From contig NZ_BSEV01000008.1 in the NCBI RefSeq assembly GCF_027922005.1, positions 62,001 through 126,000 on the forward strand: a stretch of 64,000 bases of DNA, given 5' to 3'. This stretch comes from Streptosporangium carneum (lineage in GTDB: Bacteria; Actinomycetota; Actinomycetes; Streptosporangiales; Streptosporangiaceae). Positions within the stretch are counted from its first letter, which is position 1; each line of letters opens with the position of its first letter. The notes beneath the pieces were generated by a model. It made no database searches and was not told the origin of the DNA. It saw nothing but the letters and a program-made list of their open reading frames with translations. The position numbers and the translations under genes are program-made. Positions 58,589 to 64,000 of the stretch are shown in pieces.

Positions 58589-59026
58589 TCAGTCCAGTGA
58601 GCGGGTGCGGTCCCACGTCGACATGACGATGAGCGTCTTGGTGCCGGCCACGATCCCCGTGCGCCGGATGGCGTTGACCACCTGCTGCAGGTGGTCGACG
58701 TTGCGGACCCGGAACCGCACGAGGGCGTCCGGGTCGCCGGCGATCGTGTAGTACTGCTGGACCTCCGGGACCTGGCGCGCGATCTCCTCGATCTCCCGGG
58801 TGTCGGTGTCCCCGGTGAGGCGGATCTCGGTGAAGGCGTCGAGTTCGCCCACCGCCGCGTCGCTGACGAGCGCGACGTAGCCCTGGATGACCCCGTCCGC
58901 CTCCAGTCGCTCGATGCGCCGCGAGACGGGGGCTCCGGACAGGCCGACGCGTCGCGCGATCTCGCTGACCGGCATGCGCGCGTTGGTGCGGAGAAGGTCC
59001 AGGATCTGTCGGTCGATGCTGTCCAT
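58589..59026 (-). CDS. Lrp/AsnC-family regulator of branched-chain oxoacid catabolism
   Basis: 145 residues from ATG 59026 with AAGGAGG five bases upstream. Helix-turn-helix: DSIDRQILDLLRTNARMPVS then EIARRVGLSGAPVSRRIERL, followed by a RAM/Lrp effector domain (EIRLTGDTDTREIEEIARQV, QQYYTIAGDPDALVRFRVRN). Typical BkdR-like arrangement: divergent from the E1-alpha gene of a branched-chain 2-oxoacid dehydrogenase operon, with a shared 166-base promoter region. It probably activates that operon with a branched-chain amino acid as effector. Confidence 0.9.
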   Translation of the reverse strand: MDSIDRQILDLLRTNARMPVSEIARRVGLSGAPVSRRIERLEADGVIQGYVALVSDAAVGELDAFTEIRLTGDTDTREIEEIARQVPEVQQYYTIAGDPDALVRFRVRNVDHLQQVVNAIRRTGIVAGTKTLIVMSTWDRTRSLD

Positions 59027-59192
59027 CACGCCTCCTTGAGTGCGAAAGAACATGCCGCACCACGCGCGATTATAGGGATTTGTTCCGAGACAGACGCATA
59101 ATGTCAGCGTCTTACGCTCATCTTGCACTCATTGATTGCGTTCTGGATCCAGCTGTTGCGAAAGTGCTCCGCACGACGATTCAGGGAGCACC

Positions 59193-60311
59193 ATGACCTC
59201 CGCGACTCCAACGACCGAGCCCTGGTCGGTCCTCGACGCAGCGGGCAGGCTGCGCCAGGACGACCGCGTCCCCTTTGGCGCCGACGCCTTGGACCTGCGG
59301 GCCGCCTACCGTGACATGGTCCTGGCCCGGCGCGTCGACACCGAGGCGATCGCGCTGCAGCGGCAGGGAGAGCTCGGGCTGTGGCCCTCGATGCTGGGCC
59401 AGGAGGGCGCCCAGGTCGGCGCGGGTTCCGCGCTGCGGGCGCAGGACGTGGTGTTTCCCACCTACCGCGAGCACGCGGTGGCCTGGTGCTTCGGCGTCGA
59501 CCCGGTCCAGCTGCTGGGGCTCTTCCGCGGCACCACGATGGGCGGCTGGGACCCGCGGGAGCGTAACTTCAACCTGTACACCCTGGTCATCGGCGCCCAG
59601 ACCCTGCACGCCGTCGGCTACGCGATGGGCATCGTGCGTGACGGCGACGTCGGCACCGGCGACCCTGACCGGGACCGAGCGGTGCTGGTCTTCCTCGGCG
59701 ACGGAGCGCTCAGCGAGGGCGAGACCAACGAGGCGTTCGTGTGGGCCGCCGCGCAGAACCTGCCGGTGGTGTTCTTCTGCCAGAACAACCAGTGGGCGAT
59801 CTCGGCGCCCTTCTCGGTGCAGAGCCGCGTTCCCGCGGCCGAGCGCGCCCGGGGTTTCGGCTTCCCGGGGGTGCGGGTCGACGGCAACGACGTCATCGCC
59901 TGTCACGCGGTGACCCAGGCGGCGCTTGCGAACGCCCGCGCCGGTGGCGGCCCGACCCTGATCGAGGCGGTCACCTACCGCCGGAACCCGCACACCACGT
60001 CGGACGACGACCTGCGCTACCGGGCGGGCTCGGAGAACGACGAGTGGGCGACCCGCGACCCGATCGACCGGCTCCGTGCCCTCCTGACCGGCGGTGACCA
60101 CTCGCCGCAGATCGACGAGGCGTTCCTGGCCGACCTGGCCCGTGAGGAGGAGGAGCTGGCCGAGCGTCTGCGCGGCGGCTGCCGTGCCCTCCCCGTGCCC
60201 GCGGCGGGCGATCCGTTCCTCCACTCCCTCGGGAGCATGCCGCGCGACCTTGAGCGGCAGATGAACGAGCACCTGGCCTTCGTGGCCGCAGCCGAAGGAG
60301 ACCACTCGTGA
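59193..60311 (+). CDS. bkdA: Branched-chain 2-oxoacid (or pyruvate) dehydrogenase E1 component, alpha subunit
   Basis: 372 residues from ATG 59193 (GGGAG six bases upstream). Thiamine-diphosphate motif FLGDGALSEGETNEAFVWAA then PVVFFCQNNQWAISAP (GDG...NN), LWPSMLGQEGAQVGAGSALR near the N terminus, VVFPTYREHAVAWCFGVDP and phosphorylation-loop-like TYRRNPHTTSDDDLRYR. With E1 beta it decarboxylates 2-oxoacids. The Lrp neighbour and the acyl-CoA dehydrogenase downstream favour branched-chain substrates over pyruvate. Confidence 0.9.
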   Translation: MTSATPTTEPWSVLDAAGRLRQDDRVPFGADALDLRAAYRDMVLARRVDTEAIALQRQGELGLWPSMLGQEGAQVGAGSALRAQDVVFPTYREHAVAWCFGVDPVQLLGLFRGTTMGGWDPRERNFNLYTLVIGAQTLHAVGYAMGIVRDGDVGTGDPDRDRAVLVFLGDGALSEGETNEAFVWAAAQNLPVVFFCQNNQWAISAPFSVQSRVPAAERARGFGFPGVRVDGNDVIACHAVTQAALANARAGGGPTLIEAVTYRRNPHTTSDDDLRYRAGSENDEWATRDPIDRLRALLTGGDHSPQIDEAFLADLAREEEELAERLRGGCRALPVPAAGDPFLHSLGSMPRDLERQMNEHLAFVAAAEGDHS

Positions 60312-61279
60312 GCACCGCGATGGCGCACGCCCTCAACGCGAGCCTGCGCGACGCGATGAGGGCCGACGACAAGGTGCTCCTCATCGGCGAGGACATCGGC
60401 CCGCTCGGCGGCGTCTTCCGCGTCACCGACGGCCTGCAGAAGGACTTCGGCGACGACCGCGTCGTCACCTCGCCCCTGGGCGAGGCCGGCATCGTCGGCA
60501 GCGCGATCGGTCTCGCCCTGGCCGGGTACCGGCCGGTGTGCGAGATCCAGTTCGACGGCTTCGTCTTCCCGGCGATGAACCAGATCGTCACCCAGCTCGC
60601 GAGGTACCGCCACCGCTCCGAGGGCCGGATCTCGCTCCCCGTCGTCATCCGCATCCCCGTCGGCGGCGGCATCGGCGCGATCGAGCACCACAGCGAGTCG
60701 CCCGAGGCCTACTTCGCGCACACCCCCGGACTGCGCGTGCTCTGCCCGTCCGACGCGCAGGAGGCCTACGACCTGCTCGGCCAGGCGATCCGGTGCGACG
60801 ACCCGGTCATCTTCCTTGAGCCCAAGAGGTCCTACTGGTCCAAGGGAGACGTCGACCCGTCGGCCCCGGCGGTCGACATGGAGCGCGCCCGGATCGTGCG
60901 GCCCGGGGACGCCCTGAGCCTGGTCGCCTACGGCGCCCTGGTGCCGGTCGCGGTCAAGGCCGCCGGGGTGCTGGCGGAGGAGGGACGCGAGGTCGAGGTC
61001 ATCGACCTGCGCTCGCTCTCGCCCATCGACGACGCCACGGTCGTCGAGTCCGTACGACGGACCGGCCGCCTCGTCATCGCCCACGAGGCCTCCCAGACCT
61101 GCGGCATCGGCGGCGAGCTCGCCGCCCGGGTGCAGGCCCAGGCGTTCTACGAGCTCGAGGCGCCGATCCTGCGGGTCACCGGGTACGACACGCCGTACCC
61201 GGCGAGCCGCCTCGAGGAGGAGTGGCTGCCGAACGTCGACCGGATCCTCGAGGCCTGCGACCTCAGCCTGAGCCACTGA
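60308..61279 (+). CDS. bkdB: Branched-chain 2-oxoacid dehydrogenase E1 component, beta subunit
   Basis: 323 residues from a GTG at 60308 that overlaps the alpha stop by four bases. Transketolase-like fold: LNASLRDAMRADDKVLLIGE, DIGPLGGVFRVTDGLQKDFG, VTSPLGEAGIVGSAIGLALA, GYRPVCEIQFDGFVFPAMNQ, IPVGGGIGAIEHHSESPEAY and FLEPKRSYW, with C-terminal VIAHEASQTCGIGGELAARV. It carries the ThDP-activating Glu (PLGEAG) and channels acyl groups to E2. Confidence 0.92.
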   Translation: MSTAMAHALNASLRDAMRADDKVLLIGEDIGPLGGVFRVTDGLQKDFGDDRVVTSPLGEAGIVGSAIGLALAGYRPVCEIQFDGFVFPAMNQIVTQLARYRHRSEGRISLPVVIRIPVGGGIGAIEHHSESPEAYFAHTPGLRVLCPSDAQEAYDLLGQAIRCDDPVIFLEPKRSYWSKGDVDPSAPAVDMERARIVRPGDALSLVAYGALVPVAVKAAGVLAEEGREVEVIDLRSLSPIDDATVVESVRRTGRLVIAHEASQTCGIGGELAARVQAQAFYELEAPILRVTGYDTPYPASRLEEEWLPNVDRILEACDLSLSH

Positions 61280-61325
61280 CGCCATCCCGAGACAGCCCCA
61301 TCCGTTCTGCCCGCAGGAGCACACC

Positions 61326-62657
61326 TTGACCACCGCGACTGCACAGACCTTTCTGCTGCCCGATGTCGGTGAGGGCCTCACCGAGGCCGACATCGTCGTC
61401 TGGCGCGTCGCCGTCGGCGACACGGTCACCGTCAACCAGATCATCGTCGACATCGAGACCGCCAAGTCCGTGGTCGAGCTGCCCTCGCCGTACGCCGGCG
61501 AGGTCGTCGAGTTGCTCGCCGCCGAGGGCCAGGTCGTGGCCGTCGGCTCGCCGATCATCGCCATCCGCACCGCCGACGCGCAGGCAGCCGCTCCGGCCGC
61601 TCCCGCCGAGGGCGAGGCCGGCGGGCCGGAGCCCAAGCTGCTGGTGGGCTACGGCGCCAGGGACGCCGGCCGCAGCCGGCGCCGCCGTGGCGCCGCCCCG
61701 AGCGGCGCGGCCGCCCCCGCGGTCACGCCGCCCGCCGCCCCCGCGGTCACGCCGCCCGCCGCTCCCAGCCGGGACAGGCCACGGGCCAAGCCTCCGGTCC
61801 GCAAGCTGGCGAAGGTCCTCGGGGTGGACCTCGCCGCGGTCGAGCCGACCGGCCCGGACGGGACCGTCGTACGCGCCGACGTGCTGCGGGCCTCGGAGTC
61901 CGGCGGCCGGCCTGCGTCGGCGGACCCGGCCCCCGCCGTGGCCGCCGACGGCTCGGAGACCCGGATCCCGATCAAGGGGGTGCGCAAGCACACCGCGGCC
62001 GCGATGGTCGCCTCCGCCTTCACCGCACCGCACGTGACCGAGTTCGTCACCGTCGACGTGACGAAGACCCTGGAACTGCGCGAGCTGGTCCAGCGGCGCC
62101 GCGAGTTCCGCGACACCAAGCTCACGCCCCTGGCGTTCGTCGCCCGCGCCTACCTCCGCGCCCTGGCCCGGATCCCGACGGCGACCGCGCGCTGGGACGA
62201 GGCCGCCCAGGAGATCGTCGTCCCCGCCGGCGTCAACCTCGGCTTCGCCGTCGCCACTCCACGTGGCTTGATGGTGCCGAACGTCAAGGACGCGCACACC
62301 CTCGGCCTGCTCGACCTCGCCAACGCGATCAATGAGCTCGCCGCCACCGCCCGCGCCGGCAGGACCACGCCGGAGGCGATGGCGGGCGGCTCGACGACCA
62401 TCACCAACGTCGGCGTCTTCGGCGTCGACACCGGCACCCCCATCCTCAACCCGGGCGAGACGGCGATCCTGGCCGTCGGCGCCATCCGTCGGCAGCCCTG
62501 GGTCGTCGAGGACGCCGCCGGTGAGAGGATCGAGCCCCGCTCGATCCTCCAGCTCGCGCTCTCCTTCGACCACCGCGTGCTCGACGGCGCCGAAGGATCC
62601 CAGGTCCTCGGCGACACCGCCGCCCTGCTCGCCGAGCCGGGACTGGCGGTGCTGTGA
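61326..62657 (+). CDS. bkdC: 2-oxoacid dehydrogenase E2 (dihydrolipoyl acyltransferase)
   Basis: 443 residues from a TTG at 61326 with AGGAG six bases upstream. One lipoyl domain (LPDVGEGLTEADIVVWRVAV; lipoylated Lys in VDIETAKSVVELPSPYAGEV), an Ala/Pro-rich linker with a 24-bp DNA repeat, a peripheral-subunit-binding domain (AKPPVRKLAKVLGVDLAAVE then PTGPDGTVVRADVL) and the catalytic domain ending in LALSFDHRVLDGAEGSQVL (HxxxDG). It forms the core of the complex and passes the acyl group to CoA. No E3 gene follows; a lipoamide dehydrogenase must be encoded elsewhere. Confidence 0.92.
   Translation: MTTATAQTFLLPDVGEGLTEADIVVWRVAVGDTVTVNQIIVDIETAKSVVELPSPYAGEVVELLAAEGQVVAVGSPIIAIRTADAQAAAPAAPAEGEAGGPEPKLLVGYGARDAGRSRRRRGAAPSGAAAPAVTPPAAPAVTPPAAPSRDRPRAKPPVRKLAKVLGVDLAAVEPTGPDGTVVRADVLRASESGGRPASADPAPAVAADGSETRIPIKGVRKHTAAAMVASAFTAPHVTEFVTVDVTKTLELRELVQRRREFRDTKLTPLAFVARAYLRALARIPTATARWDEAAQEIVVPAGVNLGFAVATPRGLMVPNVKDAHTLGLLDLANAINELAATARAGRTTPEAMAGGSTTITNVGVFGVDTGTPILNPGETAILAVGAIRRQPWVVEDAAGERIEPRSILQLALSFDHRVLDGAEGSQVLGDTAALLAEPGLAVL
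61718..61765. repeat. 24-bp tandem repeat in the E2 linker
   Basis: CCCGCGGTCACGCCGCCCGC plus CGCC/CGCT occurs twice in tandem and encodes the AAPAVTPPAAPAVTPPAAP part of the flexible linker. It is a length-variable hinge, in frame. Confidence 0.7.
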
Positions 62658-62717
62658 TGACGAACCAGGTCGCCGTCACCACCATCCACCACCCCCAGAA
62701 CTCCAGGAGAACCGCCG

Positions 62718-63893
62718 ATGTCGGCCCGACGTACCTTCCGCTCGGCTGAGCACGCCGACCTGATCCAGCTCGTCCGCACGATCGCCGCCGACGAGCTCGC
62801 GCCCCGAGCGGCGCAGGCCGAGGCCGACGAGGAGTTCCCCCGCGACGTCTTCCGCATGCTCGGCGAGGTCGGCATCCTCGGCCTGCCCTACCCGGAGGAG
62901 GTCGGCGGGTCCGGTCTCCCGTACGAGGTCTACCTCCAGGTGCTGGAGGAGATCGGAGCGGTGTGGGCCTCAGTCGGTGTCGGCGTCTCCGTCCACGCGC
63001 TGTCCTGCTTCGGCCTCGCGACGCGCGGCACTCCGGAGCAACAACAGCGCTGGCTGCCCGAGATGCTCGGTGGCGAGCTCCTCGGCGCCTACTGCCTCTC
63101 CGAGGCGCACGCCGGCTCGGACCCCGCGGCCATGACCGCGACGGCCCGCCGCGACGGCGACGGCTACGTGCTCAACGGCGCCAAGGCCTGGGTCACCCAC
63201 GGCGGCCAGGCCGACTTCTACAAGATCATGGCGCGCACCGGCGCCGTCCAGGGCGACCGCCACGGCATCTCCTGTTTCCTCGTCCCCGCGGACACGCCCG
63301 GCCTGGTCGCGGACGTACCGGAGCGGAAGATGGGCCTCACCGGCTCGACCACCGCCGCCCTGCGGCTCGAAGGGGTCCGGGTGCCGGTGGAACGGCGGCT
63401 GGGCGCGGAGGGTGACGGTCTCAAGATCGCCCTCGCCGGTCTCGACGCGGGCAGGCTCGGCATCGCCGCGGTCGCGACCGGTCTCGCCCAGGGGGCTCTC
63501 GACGCCGCTCTCGCCTACGCCCAGCAGCGCCACACCTTCGGACGGCGGATCATCGACCACCAGGGACTCGGCTTCGTACTTGCCGACATGGAGGCCGCCG
63601 TCGTCTCCGCGCGTGCGACATTGCTGCACGCGGCACGGCTCAAGGACGCCGGCCTCCCGTTCGGCCGCGAGGCGTCGATCGCCAAGCTCGTGGCGACCGA
63701 CAACGCGATGAAGGTGACCACGGACGCCGTCCAGGTCCTCGGGGGTGCGGGCTACACCCGGGAGTTCCCGGTGGAGCGCTACATGCGCGAGGCCAAGGTC
63801 ATGCAGATCTTCGAGGGCACCAACCAGATCCAGCGCATGGTCATCGGACGGCACCTTGACCGCGACAACGCCGGCGCGATCACCCGGCTCTGA
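62718..63893 (+). CDS. Acyl-CoA dehydrogenase (short/branched-chain type)
   Basis: 391 residues from ATG 62718 with AGGAG six bases upstream. Standard three-domain ACAD: N-terminal ADLIQLVRTIAADELAPRAA, flavin region YCLSEAHAGSDPAAMTATAR, GYVLNGAKAWVTHGG, and C-terminal YAQQRHTFGRRIIDHQGLGF, DAVQVLGGAGYTREFPVERY then MREAKVMQIFEGTNQIQRMV. The catalytic Glu is the one in IFEGTNQ (position as in short/branched-chain and isovaleryl types). It follows E2 by about 60 bases, so it oxidises the branched-chain acyl-CoA made by the dehydrogenase complex. Confidence 0.93.
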   Translation: MSARRTFRSAEHADLIQLVRTIAADELAPRAAQAEADEEFPRDVFRMLGEVGILGLPYPEEVGGSGLPYEVYLQVLEEIGAVWASVGVGVSVHALSCFGLATRGTPEQQQRWLPEMLGGELLGAYCLSEAHAGSDPAAMTATARRDGDGYVLNGAKAWVTHGGQADFYKIMARTGAVQGDRHGISCFLVPADTPGLVADVPERKMGLTGSTTAALRLEGVRVPVERRLGAEGDGLKIALAGLDAGRLGIAAVATGLAQGALDAALAYAQQRHTFGRRIIDHQGLGFVLADMEAAVVSARATLLHAARLKDAGLPFGREASIAKLVATDNAMKVTTDAVQVLGGAGYTREFPVERYMREAKVMQIFEGTNQIQRMVIGRHLDRDNAGAITRL

Positions 63894-63926
63894 CCAGGAG
63901 ATCGGACCGTCGCCGACGGGTACTGC

Positions 63927-64000
63927 CTAGCCGCGGCCGTTCGAACGGCCGTTGCCGTTCGAACGGCCACGGTCACCGCCGGGACCGTTGTCGCCGTCAG
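63927..64000 (-). CDS. C-terminal tail of a protein running off the window
   Basis: The minus strand reads DGDNGPGGDRGRSNGNGRSN then GRG and a stop at 63927-63929. The Gly/Asn/Arg low-complexity tail resembles the ends of penicillin-binding proteins and some secreted proteins. The two GGCCGTTCGAACGGCC palindromes here come from repeated GRSNG codons. The frame is open to the window edge. Identity cannot be judged. Confidence 0.4.
   Translation of the reverse strand, partial: DGDNGPGGDRGRSNGNGRSNGRG

Noticed and set aside
63935-63970. Twin GGCCGTTCGAACGGCC palindromes near the right edge as operators or a terminator
   Set aside because: They are explained by repeated Gly-Arg-Ser-Asn-Gly codons in the C-terminal tail of a minus-strand gene.

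Overview
The window is very GC-rich DNA with dense GTG/ATG starts, Shine-Dalgarno sites of the AGGAGG type, F420-dependent luciferase-like oxidoreductases, an ECF41 sigma factor, WYL and GntR regulators and an actinobacterial-type c-di-AMP riboswitch. It comes from a filamentous actinomycete; a Streptosporangiales-like genus is my best guess, an inference from gene style only.

Layout. Bases 1-10,500 are a patchwork: the 5' end of a haloalkane dehalogenase-like gene cut by the window edge, relics (MFS transporter, DUF305, GntR), two secreted peptidoglycan hydrolases (one behind a c-di-AMP riboswitch), a DUF4396 membrane protein with a copper-type (CsoR-like) operator, a secreted beta-propeller/Ig-like protein, a 3'-5' exonuclease, small hypothetical proteins, and the 3' half of a tRNA-Gly followed by an antitoxin with a truncated toxin. 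Bases 10,500-17,100 hold a MarR-controlled acyl-CoA ligase/nitronate monooxygenase pair, a MoaF-like protein, an HSL-type esterase, a cupin, and the N-terminal relic of a second copy of the solute-binding protein found at 24 kb.

The core of the window (17,137-39,651) is a large catabolic regulon in two arms around a divergent pair of paralogous GntR/FCD regulators (29.0-29.2 kb). The left arm, all on the minus strand, has a complete peptide/nickel-type ABC importer, an LLM oxidoreductase, two enoyl-CoA hydratases, a two-subunit CoA-transferase and a phosphotriesterase-like lactonase. The right arm is a ten-gene minus-strand run: FAD dehydrogenase, SDR, a 35-codon ORF, citryl-CoA-lyase-like protein, MaoC-like hydratase, a second phosphotriesterase-like protein, a Tat-exported alpha/beta hydrolase lacking the nucleophile serine, a third enoyl-CoA hydratase, a second LLM oxidoreductase and an aldehyde dehydrogenase. 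LLM, phosphotriesterase-like and GntR genes are duplicated between the arms. A related 18-bp sequence lies in front of the regulators, the FAD operon and the cupin, with looser versions before the transporter and the transporter relic. I infer uptake of an unknown, probably lactone- or ester-containing substrate, activation to CoA thioesters, dehydrogenation, hydration and retro-aldol/Claisen cleavage; the substrate cannot be read from the sequence.

Bases 39,900-45,000 carry small genes and broken relics, a GNAT, a DinB-like protein and an ECF41 sigma factor divergent from a four-helix membrane protein. Bases 44,988-51,716 are an allantoin/ureide degradation operon (GntR regulator, amidohydrolase, DUF6986 protein, racemase, allantoinase, allantoicase). 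A second tRNA-3'-end relic at 51.9 kb resembles the one at 9.8 kb. Bases 52,000-58,500 have a cytidine deaminase-like enzyme, copper amine oxidase, SnoaL-like protein, WYL regulator, a chimeric relic of two truncated genes and a winged-helix protein. The right end (58,589-63,893) is a branched-chain 2-oxoacid dehydrogenase operon (E1 alpha, E1 beta, E2) with an acyl-CoA dehydrogenase and a divergent Lrp regulator; no E3 is present.
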